DNA of 64,000 nt from Yersinia enterocolitica subsp. enterocolitica (GCF_901472495.1 NZ_LR590469.1:806001-870000), one strand, 5' to 3'; positions 36,156 to 46,262 are shown, counted from the stretch's first letter. Made by a program: numbers and translations. The notes: generated from the sequence alone by a model not told the origin.

Positions 36156-38006
36156 CTAGCGTACATCACCGCAAGTTAGGCATAACGCATAACGATTCTG
36201 TGGGTCATTGAGCGTATTCATTAAGTTGGGCTGATCTTTTACCGCTTGTGCCACAGCAGATATTGGCGCAGGCAACCAGGCTTGAATCGCAGTAGGTAAC
36301 ATCGCCTGTACTGACGCACTCATCTGGCCGAAAATCAAATCACTGAGGCTTGGTTCATCAACAAACCAATTCAGTTGCCAGGTTTTCAGTTTTGCCAGCT
36401 CAGCGACTTTCTTAACGGCATCGTCAAAATCACCCAGTTGATCTACCAGACCATTATTTTTGGCATCTATACCAATCCAAACATGGCCTTGTGCAATTTG
36501 ATCAACTTGCTCTGGTGTTTTATGGCGAGCGGTTGCCACCAAATCAATAAAGGTTTTGTAGCCATTTTCGATATTGATCTGCATCATCTGAGAGAACTCA
36601 GGTGGCAGGTCTTTGGTCACAGAAACATTTGCCAGTGGCGATGTTGCCACACCATCGGTATGCACCCCGATACTTTCCAAGGTATTTTGGAACGTATTAA
36701 TCACACCGAAAATACCGATCGAGCCGGTCAGGGTGCTTGGGTTGGCGATGATATAGTTAGCCGGTGTTGAGATCCAATAACCACCAGAGGCTGCCATCCC
36801 GCCCATTGATACCACCAATGGTTTATTAGCGGCACGTAAGGCGGCTAATTCAGTGCGAATCAGTTCAGAAGCACTCACGCTGCCGCCTGGACTGTTGACT
36901 CGCAAGATAACGGCCTTGATTTTCGGATCCAACCGCGCCTGGCGAATTTGGGCGGCTAAAGCATCACCACCGACATTCCCTGGCGTCTGTGGTCCATCCA
37001 TGATGGCACCATTAGCAAAGAGTACTGCTATTTGTTCGCCTTGCTGTGGAGTCGGAGTAGGTTGGTAGTCATAAATGCTGACATAGTTGAAGTCGTTATT
37101 CTTCTTATCCCAGCCGAAGGCTTTAACCAACTCATTTTCCATCTCTGGGCGTGTGGCGAGTTGATCGACCAGTTTGCTCGACAGGGCATATTGCGCTTGA
37201 GAGCCACCTGCCGCCTGCAATCCACGGACAACACCTGCCGCCCCCGGGAACAATTGTTCTGGGGTTAATTGCCGGTTAGCCGCAACAGCAGTCAAATAGT
37301 TCTGCCATAAACCACCAATCCAGCGAGTATCCGCCTCACGTGCGGCAGGGGACATATCATCACGAATCATCGGTTCAACAGCAGACTTATAGGTGCCGAC
37401 GCGGAAGATATTGGTGGTAACTTTAAGTTTTTCCAATAGTGATTTGTAGTACAGATTATTGCTGGCAAAACCATGCAGAGCGACCGTCCCTTGCGGTGAC
37501 AGGTAGATCTTATTGGCAAAGCTGGCTAAATAGTACTGAGTTTGACTATAGCTTTCGCCAATAGCGTAAATCGGCTTGCCGCTATCACGGAATTCCCGCA
37601 GCGCTTTGCCAATATATTGCAGAGAAGGCTGATCAGCGCCGGTGAAGTCGCTCAGCGATAACACCAGACCAGTAATATTATTATCGGCTTTTGCCAACCG
37701 AATGGTTTCTACAATATCAAACAGGGAGTTTTCCTGTAGGCGATTGCTGGATGCCCCTAATAACTCACGCCCCCACTGGCGTAATTTATTATTTACCGCA
37801 GGTTGATCGACAACGACACCGCTTAAATTCACTAACAGTGCGCCTTTAACCGGTTCTGCCGGTTTACTTTGGAACTGAAGGTAAATACCGACACCGACCA
37901 AAATCAGCAGTATCAGGAAAAGATTAAGAATAAACTCTCTGGCAAAATTCAGCAGACGCCAGGTCCACTTGAAACAGCCAGCAATAATTCGCCACAAAGT
38001 GCGCAT
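36156..38006 (-). CDS. sppA: Signal peptide peptidase SppA (protease IV)
   Basis: 616 residues from the ATG at 38004-38006 (MRTLWRIIAGCFKWTWRLLN), two fewer than in E. coli. One N-terminal membrane segment is at about 24-44. The catalytic Lys207 lies in GTYKSAVEP of the first half and the nucleophile serine in GGMAASGGYW of the second half, the split Ser-Lys dyad of the tandem-duplicated SppA. It degrades cleaved signal peptides at the periplasmic face. Confidence 0.96.
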   Translation of the reverse strand: MRTLWRIIAGCFKWTWRLLNFAREFILNLFLILLILVGVGIYLQFQSKPAEPVKGALLVNLSGVVVDQPAVNNKLRQWGRELLGASSNRLQENSLFDIVETIRLAKADNNITGLVLSLSDFTGADQPSLQYIGKALREFRDSGKPIYAIGESYSQTQYYLASFANKIYLSPQGTVALHGFASNNLYYKSLLEKLKVTTNIFRVGTYKSAVEPMIRDDMSPAAREADTRWIGGLWQNYLTAVAANRQLTPEQLFPGAAGVVRGLQAAGGSQAQYALSSKLVDQLATRPEMENELVKAFGWDKKNNDFNYVSIYDYQPTPTPQQGEQIAVLFANGAIMDGPQTPGNVGGDALAAQIRQARLDPKIKAVILRVNSPGGSVSASELIRTELAALRAANKPLVVSMGGMAASGGYWISTPANYIIANPSTLTGSIGIFGVINTFQNTLESIGVHTDGVATSPLANVSVTKDLPPEFSQMMQINIENGYKTFIDLVATARHKTPEQVDQIAQGHVWIGIDAKNNGLVDQLGDFDDAVKKVAELAKLKTWQLNWFVDEPSLSDLIFGQMSASVQAMLPTAIQAWLPAPISAVAQAVKDQPNLMNTLNDPQNRYALCLTCGDVR

Positions 38007-38168
38007 GTTATCTCCAACAAAACCGGGCAAGTATCGCTATCCTAATGACCTGATGAACAAAAGTCAGCTTTAAATCATCGAGAAACATAGCTATTAGGTC
38101 AACACTGGTAACAAAATGACAACTTATGCTACCGTGTTGAAAATGAAAATCGTTATCAGGAGAAAATG

Positions 38169-38720
38169 ATGGATGCATTGGAACTGTTACTTAATCGCCG
38201 TTCGGCGTCGCGCTTAGCTGCTCCAGCCCCAGCAGGCGAAGCATTAGACCATATTATTCACGCAGGAATGCGTGCTCCCGATCATGGCACATTGCAGCCA
38301 TGGCGCTTTGTTTTAATTCAAGATGCGGGGCTGCAACGTTTTAGCCAATTGCTACAGGATGCGGTCAAGCACGATGGCTCTGATGAAGCTGTGTTGGAGA
38401 AGGCCAAACAGGCACCTTTCCGTGCGCCTTTAATTATTACTGTTATTGCGCATGTTACAGAAAACCCTAAAGTACCAAACTGGGAGCAGGTCGTTTCTGC
38501 TGGTTGCGCGGTGCAAGCCATGCAAATGGCCGCGCTGGCCCAGGGTTTTAATGGTATTTGGCGCACCGGTTCCTGGACACATCATCCGGTTGTCCGTGAA
38601 GGTTTTGCCTGCCGCGAACAAGATGAAATTGTCGGTTTCCTGTATCTTGGGACTCCACAGCTGAAATCAGCGACCAAAGTGACACCACCCGATTACTCGA
38701 CTTTTGTTCGTTATTTCTGA
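38169..38720 (+). CDS. ydjA: NAD(P)H nitroreductase YdjA
   Basis: 183 residues starting MDALELLLNRRSASRL at the ATG 38169 behind CAGGAGA, the E. coli length. It is a small FMN-binding nitroreductase with MRAPDHGTLQPWRFVLI in the FMN region and GCAVQAMQMAALAQGFNGIW in the dimer core. The natural substrate is unknown. It heads the ydjA-selD-topB order known from E. coli, although an ERIC now lies between ydjA and selD. Confidence 0.94.
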   Translation: MDALELLLNRRSASRLAAPAPAGEALDHIIHAGMRAPDHGTLQPWRFVLIQDAGLQRFSQLLQDAVKHDGSDEAVLEKAKQAPFRAPLIITVIAHVTENPKVPNWEQVVSAGCAVQAMQMAALAQGFNGIWRTGSWTHHPVVREGFACREQDEIVGFLYLGTPQLKSATKVTPPDYSTFVRYF

Positions 38721-39049
38721 GAGATATCGGCTATTTCTTACACAAGACTACGCGGCCTGTTGCTTTTATCGGCAACAAGCTGCATTTTGCCTGCTTTGTG
38801 ACCAACCTATCTGCCCGATCACCGCTCTCTACTTACTAAGCTAAGCTATAGACGCTACCATAGGTGCCTTGGATGCATATACCCGTCATACTTCAAGTTC
38901 CATGAGTGTTGGCTACGTTCAATTACCCGAATCACTTACTCATGTAAGCTCATCGGGTTCTCTCGCTTGCCGCCTTCCTGTACTCGAATTATTTAGGGTA
39001 TATATATCTTTAAACTGCTTATTACTGAACCACCAGACGGGAGAGTGTT
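38721..39049. other. ydjA-selD intergenic region
   Basis: Mostly a full ERIC at 38878-39004; the selD Shine-Dalgarno GGGAG follows it. No other feature is seen. Confidence 0.6.
38878..39004. repeat. ERIC element (full length) between ydjA and selD
   Basis: 127 bases with arms TATACCCGTCATACTTCAAG and CGAATTATTTAGGGTATA and a core AATCACTTACTCATGTAAGC. The left arm differs from the others by TTCCATGAG in place of CTGCATG. Confidence 0.9.
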
Positions 39050-40096
39050 ATGACATCGCCAGCGATACGTCTTACTCAATACAGCCACGGAGCGGGCTGC
39101 GGTTGTAAAATTTCGCCTAAAGTATTAGATAAAATTTTACATTCCGAGCAACAAAAATTTCTTGATCCTCGCCTGCTGGTGGGCAATGAAACCCGTGATG
39201 ATGCAGCTGTTTATGATATTGGCAATGGTGTTGGTATTATCAGCACCACCGACTTTTTTATGCCGATCGTCGATGATCCTTTCGACTTCGGGCGCATTGC
39301 TGCCACTAATGCCATTAGTGATGTTTATGCGATGGGCGGCAAGCCGATTATGGCCATTGCGATATTAGGGTGGCCAATTGATAAACTGGCACCAGAAGTC
39401 GCCCAGCAAGTTATCGAAGGCGGCCGATATGTTTGCCAGCAGGCAGGAATTTCGTTAGCAGGGGGGCATTCCATTGATGCGCCGGAACCGATTTTCGGTT
39501 TAGCTGTCACGGGTATTGTCAGCACTGAGCAGGTTAAGAAAAATAGTGCAGCTAAAGCGGGCTGCAAACTGTTTCTCACCAAACCGCTGGGAATTGGTAT
39601 CCTCACTACCGCTGAGAAGAAGAGTCAATTACGACCAGAGCACCAAGGTGTTGCTACGGAAACCATGTGTCAACTGAATAAGTCTGGTGCTGACTTTGCC
39701 CATATACCCGGGGTCACTGCTATGACAGATGTGACCGGGTTCGGTCTGTTAGGCCATCTCAGTGAGATTTGTCAGGGGTCGGGTGTGCAAGCGACATTAC
39801 ATTTTTCGTCTATCCCGCGTTTACCCGCAGTAGCAGAGTATATTGCCGCAGGTTGTGTTCCGGGCGGAACGGGCCGCAACTTTGACAGCTATGGTCATCT
39901 GATTGGCAAAATGTCCGATTTGCAGAAGAGTTTACTCTGCGACCCACAGACATCAGGTGGCTTGCTGTTAGCTGTTTTACCTGATGCTGAGGCGCAAGTG
40001 CAGGAAATAGCCGCTCAACATGGTATGACGCTCAGTGCTATTGGCGAACTAAATGTGGTGGATAATGACCGGGCACTGATTGAGATTACAGAATGA
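39050..40096 (+). CDS. selD: Selenide, water dikinase SelD
   Basis: 348 residues, one more than E. coli SelD. The catalytic Cys17 and Lys20 lie in GAGCGCKISPKVL; the residue is cysteine (TGC), not selenocysteine. The ATP- and metal-binding blocks DDAAVYDIGNG and TTDFFMPIVDDPFDFGRIAA are intact. It makes selenophosphate for selenocysteine and selenouridine. Its presence implies a selenoprotein such as formate dehydrogenase elsewhere in the genome. Confidence 0.97.
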   Translation: MTSPAIRLTQYSHGAGCGCKISPKVLDKILHSEQQKFLDPRLLVGNETRDDAAVYDIGNGVGIISTTDFFMPIVDDPFDFGRIAATNAISDVYAMGGKPIMAIAILGWPIDKLAPEVAQQVIEGGRYVCQQAGISLAGGHSIDAPEPIFGLAVTGIVSTEQVKKNSAAKAGCKLFLTKPLGIGILTTAEKKSQLRPEHQGVATETMCQLNKSGADFAHIPGVTAMTDVTGFGLLGHLSEICQGSGVQATLHFSSIPRLPAVAEYIAAGCVPGGTGRNFDSYGHLIGKMSDLQKSLLCDPQTSGGLLLAVLPDAEAQVQEIAAQHGMTLSAIGELNVVDNDRALIEITE

Positions 40097-40142
40097 CCTT
40101 TTATTTGCAGTCTTTTTATTTGATGTATCAGTGCGGTGAATG

Positions 40143-42068
40143 ATGCGACTTTTTATTGCCGAAAAACCGAGTCTGGCACGGGCGATAGCCGATATCTTGC
40201 CAAAGCCGCATCGACGGGGTGATGGATTCATTGCCTGTGGTAGTGACAACATGGTGACCTGGTGTGTGGGCCACTTGTTGGAACAAGCTCAACCTGATGC
40301 TTACGATAGCCGTTATGCGCGTTGGTCACTGGCAGATTTACCGATAATTCCTGAAAAATGGCGATTACAGCCACGCCCTTCAGTGAGCAAACAATTGAAT
40401 GTTATCAAACAGTTGTTACAACAAGCTGATGAGGTCATTCATGCAGGAGACCCTGACCGTGAAGGGCAACTTTTGGTTGATGAGGTATTGGATTACCTCG
40501 ATTTGGCGGCAGAGAAGCGGCAAAACGTCCGGCGTTGTTTGATTAATGACTTAAACCCGCAAGCGGTTGAGCGCGCCGTGGAGCGCCTGCGTTATAACCG
40601 TGAGTTTATCCCGCTATGTGTCTCAGCATTGGCGCGAGCCAGAGCCGACTGGTTATATGGCATCAATATGACTCGAGCCTATACCATTCTTGGGCGTAAT
40701 GCGGGCTATGATGGCGTGTTGTCGGTCGGTCGGGTGCAAACGCCGGTGTTAGGGCTGGTGGTGCGCCGCGATGAAGAAATAGAAGATTTTGTTGCCAAAG
40801 ATTTTTTTGAAGTTAAAGCCCATATCGTCACGCCTGCTGATGAGCGCTTTATTGCACTATGGCAGCCGAGTGATTCTTGTGAGTCCTATCAGGATGAAGA
40901 AGGGCGCTTGTTACACCGGCCACTGGCAGAACACGTGGTTAATCGTATTGCGGGTCAACCTGCACTTGTTACCTCCTATAATGATAAACGGGAATCAGAA
41001 ACAGCCCCGTTGCCATTCTCGCTATCTACCTTGCAGATTGAAGCCGCCAAACGATTTGGGCTAAGTGCGCAGCAAGTGCTGGATATTTGCCAGCGATTAT
41101 ATGAAACGCACAAATTGATTACGTATCCGCGTTCGGATTGCCGATATCTACCAGAAGAGCATTTCGCAGGGCGTCATTCGGTACTCAATGCCATTAGTAT
41201 CCATCAGGCTGATCTTTTACCGCTGGATGTGATGGACAGTGATAGGCGCAACCGCTGTTGGGATGATAAAAAAGTCGATGCCCACCACGCCATTATCCCG
41301 ACGGCGCGGGCCAGTAAAGTGAATTTAACAACCGATGAGAGCAAGGTTTATCGCTTAGTCGCGCAGCAATATCTGATGCAATTTTGTCCTGACGCGCAGT
41401 TTCGTAAATGTGTTATTGAGCTGGATATTGCCGGTGGTAAGTTTATTGCTAAAGCCCGTTTTCTGGCCGAAGCGGGTTGGCGTACCTTGCTTGGAAGTAA
41501 AGAGCGAGATGAAGAGAATGAAGGCGCGCCACTGCCAGTGGTTGAGAAGGGGGCCGAGTTGTTGTGTGAGCGCGGTGAAGTTGTGGAGCGTCAAACTCAG
41601 CCGCCCCGGCCATTTACTGATGCGAGTTTATTATCAGCCATGACCGGTATTGCCCGTTTTGTGCAAGATAAAGAGCTGAAGAAAGTGTTACGTGCAACTG
41701 ATGGTTTGGGGACTGAAGCAACACGAGCCGGAATTATTGAGTTATTGTTTAAACGGACTTTTTTGTTTAAAAAAGGCCGGTACATCCATGCCAGCCCAGC
41801 AGGAAGAGCATTGATTCATGCATTGCCTGATATTGCCGCACGGCCGGATATGACGGCGCACTGGGAGTCTACGCTGACACAAATCAGTGAGAAAAACTGT
41901 CGCTATCAGGATTTTATGCAACCGCTGGTGGCTACATTGCAGGATTTAATCAGTCAGGCAAAGCAAAATCGGTCACCTCAGGTCTTTCGTGGATTGCCAG
42001 CAGCCCCATCTGGGGCGATAAAAAAACGTAAGAAAACGCCATCCAAAACCAAGGAGAATAAGTCATGA
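40143..42068 (+). CDS. topB: DNA topoisomerase III TopB
   Basis: 641 residues from MRLFIAEKPSLARA (an adjacent ATG at 40140 adds one). The Toprim start and acidic motif (EVIHAGDPDREGQLLVDEVL) and the active-site tyrosine in LITYPRSDCRYLP are intact. The basic C-terminal tail ends KKRKKTPSKTKENKS. It decatenates DNA and relaxes negative supercoils. It overlaps ynjH by four bases (ATGA), so the two are coupled. Confidence 0.96.
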   Translation: MRLFIAEKPSLARAIADILPKPHRRGDGFIACGSDNMVTWCVGHLLEQAQPDAYDSRYARWSLADLPIIPEKWRLQPRPSVSKQLNVIKQLLQQADEVIHAGDPDREGQLLVDEVLDYLDLAAEKRQNVRRCLINDLNPQAVERAVERLRYNREFIPLCVSALARARADWLYGINMTRAYTILGRNAGYDGVLSVGRVQTPVLGLVVRRDEEIEDFVAKDFFEVKAHIVTPADERFIALWQPSDSCESYQDEEGRLLHRPLAEHVVNRIAGQPALVTSYNDKRESETAPLPFSLSTLQIEAAKRFGLSAQQVLDICQRLYETHKLITYPRSDCRYLPEEHFAGRHSVLNAISIHQADLLPLDVMDSDRRNRCWDDKKVDAHHAIIPTARASKVNLTTDESKVYRLVAQQYLMQFCPDAQFRKCVIELDIAGGKFIAKARFLAEAGWRTLLGSKERDEENEGAPLPVVEKGAELLCERGEVVERQTQPPRPFTDASLLSAMTGIARFVQDKELKKVLRATDGLGTEATRAGIIELLFKRTFLFKKGRYIHASPAGRALIHALPDIAARPDMTAHWESTLTQISEKNCRYQDFMQPLVATLQDLISQAKQNRSPQVFRGLPAAPSGAIKKRKKTPSKTKENKS

Positions 42069-42355
42069 GAACATGGGTAATGCTGGGATGTATTGGTTTT
42101 GCCACACTTATTTCCGGTCAGGTTTTGGCAAACAGGAGTAATGTTGATGTCGTTGTTCCTTTGCCTCCAGAGGTCTGGAATAACTCATCAAATCGCAATA
42201 CCAACAATAATCCTTGCACACGCTGCTGCATTTACCAAAATCAAAATTACTCGGAAGGTGCAGTGTTGCGGGTTGAAGGTGAAGTTTTGCAATGTGTGCG
42301 TGATCCCAACGTGGTTGGGACTAATCCACTTATCTGGAAAAGATTAACCAGATAA
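42065..42355 (+). CDS. ynjH: DUF1496 secreted protein YnjH
   Basis: 96 residues with a signal peptide (MRTWVMLGCIGFATLISGQV, cleavage near LAN) and the DUF1496 core CTRCCIYQNQNYSEGAVLRV followed by VLQCVRDP. Four cysteines in the mature part suggest disulfides. It starts inside the topB stop (ATGA). E. coli has the same gene next to nudG. Function is unknown. Confidence 0.9.
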   Translation: MRTWVMLGCIGFATLISGQVLANRSNVDVVVPLPPEVWNNSSNRNTNNNPCTRCCIYQNQNYSEGAVLRVEGEVLQCVRDPNVVGTNPLIWKRLTR

Positions 42356-42359
42356 CGGA

Positions 42360-42746
42360 CTACCGTTTTTGTTCGATAAAAGCATCTAATAACGGGATGT
42401 CAGCGGGGGCCAGAGGGTAGCGATAAGCATCCTCTGGTGTTAGCCACGCCAGAGCCGAGTGACAATGCAGTACCGGCTCACCACTGAAGTTTTCAATATG
42501 CCAGGCGTGTAACCGGATGATGCGTTGCTGCGAGTTCCATTGATTGGTAGCAATATATTGGCCTATTATTGCATCAATATTTAATTCTTCGGCAAGTTCA
42601 CGCATCAATGCTTGCGGTTGACTCTCTCCAGCTTCGACTTTGCCCCCAGGGAATTCCCACAAACCTGCCTGATCGCGATGTGAATCCCGTTGTGCCAATA
42701 AAAGCTTACCGTTTCGTTCTATAATTGCCGCAACAACATCAATCAT
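42360..42746 (-). CDS. nudG: Nudix pyrimidine (CTP-type) pyrophosphohydrolase NudG
   Basis: 128 residues. A full Nudix box spans residues 35-57 (GKVEAGESQ..RELAEEL), preceded by GLWEFPGG. NudG hydrolyses oxidised or methylated pyrimidine and purine nucleoside triphosphates, favouring 5-methyl-dCTP, CTP and 8-oxo-dGTP in E. coli. A housecleaning role is expected here. It converges on ynjH with four bases between stops. Confidence 0.92.
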   Translation of the reverse strand: MIDVVAAIIERNGKLLLAQRDSHRDQAGLWEFPGGKVEAGESQPQALMRELAEELNIDAIIGQYIATNQWNSQQRIIRLHAWHIENFSGEPVLHCHSALAWLTPEDAYRYPLAPADIPLLDAFIEQKR

Positions 42747-42829
42747 TTTCTATTTGCCCGATTACAATCGTTTAGGTGTCGCGCCAAGAGGTAGCCCTAC
42801 AAATGGGCCTACCTCAATGTAAAGCGTGA

Positions 42830-43636
42830 TTAGAGTGCGAATTCAGACCACACAGGGGCGTGATCTGAGGGTTTCTCCATACTTCTAATATCGTAATCGA
42901 TGCCAGTGGCAATACAGCGTGCGGCCAGAGGTCGGCTTGCCAGTAATAAATCTATGCGCAATCCTCTATTTTCGTCAAAACCACGCGAACGGTAGTCAAA
43001 CCATGAGAATTGGTCATTACAATCCGGGTTTGCTGCACGGAATGTATCCACTAACCCCCAATTTTGTAGGCGCTCTAACCACGCGCGTTCTTCAGGTAAG
43101 AATGAGCATTTACCGGTACGTAGCCAGCGCTTGCGGCTATCTTCACCAATGCCAATATCGAGATCGGTTGGGCTGATATTTAAATCACCCATAATCAGTA
43201 CCTGAGCATCAGCTGAAAGTTGCTGCTCCAAATACTGTTGTAAGTCGGCATAAAAACGTTCTTTGGCGGGAAACTTAATGGGGTGGTCACGGCTTTCTCC
43301 TTGAGGAAAATAACCATTAATCACGGTTAAGGGACCTTGTGGCGTTGCAATGTCGGCCATGATAATACGGCGCTGCGCATCTTCTTCATCAGTAGGGAAG
43401 CCCCGACGAATTGCTAAAGGTTCATTCTTGGTTAAAAGTGCGACACCATAATGCCCTTTTTGCCCATGGTAAAAGACGTGATAACCATGCTGGCTGACCT
43501 CTTCAAGCGGGAACATATCATCGTGGACTTTCGTTTCTTGAAGCCCGATAACATCGGGTTGATGTTGTTCGATTATTGCAGCCAGTTGATGAGGTCGAGC
43601 ACGTAGGCCATTGATATTAAAAGAGACAAACTTCAT
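42830..43636 (-). CDS. xthA: Exodeoxyribonuclease III
   Basis: 268 residues from the ATG at 43634-43636 (MKFVSFNINGLRARPHQLAA), the E. coli length; an upstream in-frame extension is ignored. The metal ligand Glu34 lies in GLQETKV; the MGDLNISPTDLDIG block holds the catalytic Asp and Asn, and SDHAPVW near the end holds the catalytic Asp-His pair. It is the main AP endonuclease and 3'-phosphatase for base-excision repair. Confidence 0.97.
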   Translation of the reverse strand: MKFVSFNINGLRARPHQLAAIIEQHQPDVIGLQETKVHDDMFPLEEVSQHGYHVFYHGQKGHYGVALLTKNEPLAIRRGFPTDEEDAQRRIIMADIATPQGPLTVINGYFPQGESRDHPIKFPAKERFYADLQQYLEQQLSADAQVLIMGDLNISPTDLDIGIGEDSRKRWLRTGKCSFLPEERAWLERLQNWGLVDTFRAANPDCNDQFSWFDYRSRGFDENRGLRIDLLLASRPLAARCIATGIDYDIRSMEKPSDHAPVWSEFAL

Positions 43637-44415
43637 GGTCAGCACCGTATATTCGCTAGAAATGATGTCGAATATTAGCAGATGCCGAATAAAAATGTAA
43701 TGCACAACAAAAGAATAAATAATAGGCGATGCAGAGAATAGATAATAAAAATACTTTTACCGACAAAATTCAAAATAACCCTATGAATATTTTTATATTT
43801 CACATGAGTTTATCGTAGCATCTCGGGTTGTTAATTAAACAGCGTGCAACATGTATTATTTACACCATGATTTTTGATAAAATTAAATTTTATATTGTCA
43901 GGTGGTCATGTTTTTTCTGACAAAAAAATAAGTTATATTATTTTTATAGTGGAAACATTATAAATATCTATCGATTTAACTTAATCACTCTCTTGGTGTA
44001 AATGATTTAAAGCATATTCTTGCTAGCAACCCATTTCACTTATTTTTATTGGCGGTAAATGCTACAGGCATTTCCATTTTTTTCTATTAGAAAGCGTTAA
44101 CTGATTTTGTCACGTGAAGAATAAAAAATAGTTATTTGATATCATAGATCTACATTTAAAACTCTGTTAAAAATATGTGCAATGTTAAGGCGATAATACA
44201 CTAAGTCGCCAAAACTTTGATTGCAAAACATGCAACTTTACGTCGTTAGTGTCTACGCAGTAATAACTCATTATAATATATTTATCAATTATTCCAAACC
44301 CACTGGTATTTTTTTTATTATATATATAAACAATATCTACAGTTGGCATTATATACGTAGGCATACTTGTCTTTTTTCTGATAATTTTTGACGCAAAGCA
44401 AAGGATTGGTGAATT
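43637..44415. other. AT-rich intergenic region between xthA and the LysR-like gene
   Basis: About 780 bases, strongly AT-rich with many A and T tracts, and no gene on either strand. It looks like an H-NS-silenced promoter region for the regulator at 44416, and probably part of an acquired segment. Confidence 0.55.
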
Positions 44416-45276
44416 ATGTTTCTATCTCGTAAGTTAGAGGCCTTTATGGCCGTAGTAGAAAATGGCTCGCTGAGTAAGGCGGCAAGAGTGATGAACAGGA
44501 CTACACCGCCTGTTGCGAAGTCGATAAAAGACTTCGAGAGCATAATAGGGAAAAAGTTATTCAAACGAGAAAAATTTGGCATGAGTTTAACGCGAGATGG
44601 AGAGGTTTTATATAATGATCTAAAAGATTTATATCAACAAGAAAAAGAAATCACTAAAAAACATCTCACAGGCCACGTTTCCAATATCATCAACATTTAT
44701 TACGACTGGGGAAAAAGTGAAAAATTGACGAAATTATATAGAGTGGCAGAAAAAAACAATATACAGGCTAATATAATAAAGTTTCATTATGAAAATATTG
44801 ATGAGATTGGAGACTATGATGGGAATTCACTTATCCTTTCATCTGAAAAAGTCAGCAGTGATAGATTTATGCTACTGAATGAAGTCCCGGATAGTGGATT
44901 TGGTATTTATGGTAGAAAAGATATACTTAATGAGAGTTCCGACATTATAAATATTCTTCATAATAATATTTGGCTGTGTAATCCGATGTTATATAGAAGT
45001 AAGTTTGTCAAATATCTGGAGGAATGTGTTAAAAAACAATATAGTAAAGTGAATGTGAGGCAGGTAGACAACCTGGCTTGTTGCTTGAATTTCATCTATT
45101 CCGGCCGGTATATCTGTATTACAGACTCTATTATGGATGATTTTAATGGCGACTCAAAATTGGATTTTATAGATTTAACAAACTTTCAAGATGAAAATAA
45201 ATTGTATTTCTACAAATCAAGATCACATTCAAGTGTACTTAATAGGTTAATTGATTATATAAAGACTCTGGTGTGA
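44416..45276 (+). CDS. LysR-like regulator in AT-rich segment
   Basis: 286 residues. The N-terminal HTH is clear (KLEAFMAVVENGSLSKAARV, TPPVAKSIKDFESIIGKKLF, LTRDGEVLYNDL). The C-terminal part is lysine-, asparagine- and tyrosine-rich and only weakly resembles an effector domain. Base composition is far lower in GC than in the neighbouring core genes, so it is likely a horizontally acquired regulator. No target gene lies nearby: the next features are the tyrosine tRNA repeats. The absence of a partner operon suggests it acts in trans. Confidence 0.8.
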   Translation: MFLSRKLEAFMAVVENGSLSKAARVMNRTTPPVAKSIKDFESIIGKKLFKREKFGMSLTRDGEVLYNDLKDLYQQEKEITKKHLTGHVSNIINIYYDWGKSEKLTKLYRVAEKNNIQANIIKFHYENIDEIGDYDGNSLILSSEKVSSDRFMLLNEVPDSGFGIYGRKDILNESSDIINILHNNIWLCNPMLYRSKFVKYLEECVKKQYSKVNVRQVDNLACCLNFIYSGRYICITDSIMDDFNGDSKLDFIDLTNFQDENKLYFYKSRSHSSVLNRLIDYIKTLV

Positions 45277-45407
45277 AAATGTCACATCGTTAATCTATTA
45301 TCTACCGAGTTGATTGCTATCTATTGATTTGCAGTAATTTTATTTAAATATTCTCTGAGGCTCTATATTTACATATGAATATATGATGGAGGACGCACTC
45401 TGCACAG
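45277..45407. other. Short gap before the rtT-like repeats
   Basis: AT-rich, no gene seen. It would be the region in which the tyrosine tRNA transcript ends on the minus strand. Confidence 0.5.
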
Positions 45408-45581
45408 AAGGTTGTGGGGAAGGATTACTCGTCACGTTGTTCCTCGCCCTTTGGGCCGCCGCTGCGCGTCGTTGTCTCGCTATGCTCGGCGCGAACCTTG
45501 GTCGAAGGTTCTTACCTTCCCCTGATGGGTGCTATTTTTTGATTTAGTTATTTATTGAGGAGATGGTGAATAATTAATAGA
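45408..45581 (-). repeat. rtT-like 174-bp repeat, unit 1 (outermost)
   Basis: First of three head-to-tail units downstream of the tyrosine tRNA. It has the same hairpin-rich body as the other units but a diverged edge (GGTTGTGGGGAAGG instead of GGTGGTGGGGGAAGG) and CCCTTTGGG for CCCTTCGGG. Confidence 0.85.
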
Positions 45582-45755
45582 TGGTGGTGGGGGAAGGATT
45601 ACTCGTCACGTTGTTCCTCGCCCTTCGGGCCGCCGCTGCGCGTCGTTGTCTCGCTATGCTCGGCGCGAACCTTGGTCGAAGGTTCTTACCTTCCCCTGAT
45701 GGGTGCTATTTTTTGATTTAGTTATTTACTGAGGAGATGGTGAATAATTAATAGA
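45582..45755 (-). repeat. rtT-like 174-bp repeat, unit 2
   Basis: Starts with TGGTGGTGGGGGAAGGATT, which is the complement of the last 19 bases of the tyrosine tRNA. The remainder is GC-rich stem-loop sequence and an AT-rich spacer. It appears nearly identical to unit 3. Confidence 0.88.
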
Positions 45756-45929
45756 TGGTGGTGGGGGAAGGATTACTCGTCACGTTGTTCCTCGCCCTTC
45801 GGGCCGCCGCTGCGCGTCGTTGTCTCGCTATGCTCGGCGCGAACCTTGGTCGAAGGTTCTTACCTTCCCCTGATGGGTGCTATTTTTTGATTTAGTTATT
45901 TACTGAGGAGATGGTGAATAATTAATAGA
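45756..45929 (-). repeat. rtT-like 174-bp repeat, unit 3 (adjoins tRNA)
   Basis: Begins with the same tRNA-3'-end mimic and runs straight into the tRNA at 45930. In E. coli the tyrT operon is followed by 178-bp units, each beginning with 19 bases of the tRNA 3' end and yielding the rtT RNAs; period, position and the tRNA mimic agree. Confidence 0.88.
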
Positions 45930-46014
<85 letters not shown>

Positions 46015-46140
46015 ACTGAATTCGTGGTTTTAATGCTTAATAATTTGGCCGTACTTTTACTTAACTGCTTTTACTTTAAATCTCACTTGATAACCCTGCA
46101 AAACCAAATAACTAAATCGATTTGGAATTAAAGGTTAAAC

Positions 46141-46262
46141 ATGGTGATGGGGGAAGGATTATTCGTCACGTTGTTCCTCACCTTTCGGGTCGCCGCTTCG
46201 CGTCGCTGTCTCGCTACGCTCGGCTCGAACCTTGTCGAAGGTTTTCACCTTCCCCTGAGTAC
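46141..46262 (-). repeat. Diverged rtT-like unit between the two tRNAs
   Basis: Resembles the 174-bp units (GGTGATGGGGGAAGGATTATT and the CGTCACGTTGTTCCTC body) with many substitutions. It shows that each tRNA copy is followed by a unit. Confidence 0.8.

Noticed and set aside
45408..45929. Tandem repeats resembling a CRISPR array
   Set aside because: The 174-bp units are contiguous without variable spacers and repeat the tRNA-Tyr 3' end; they fit rtT-like repeats, and there are no cas genes.
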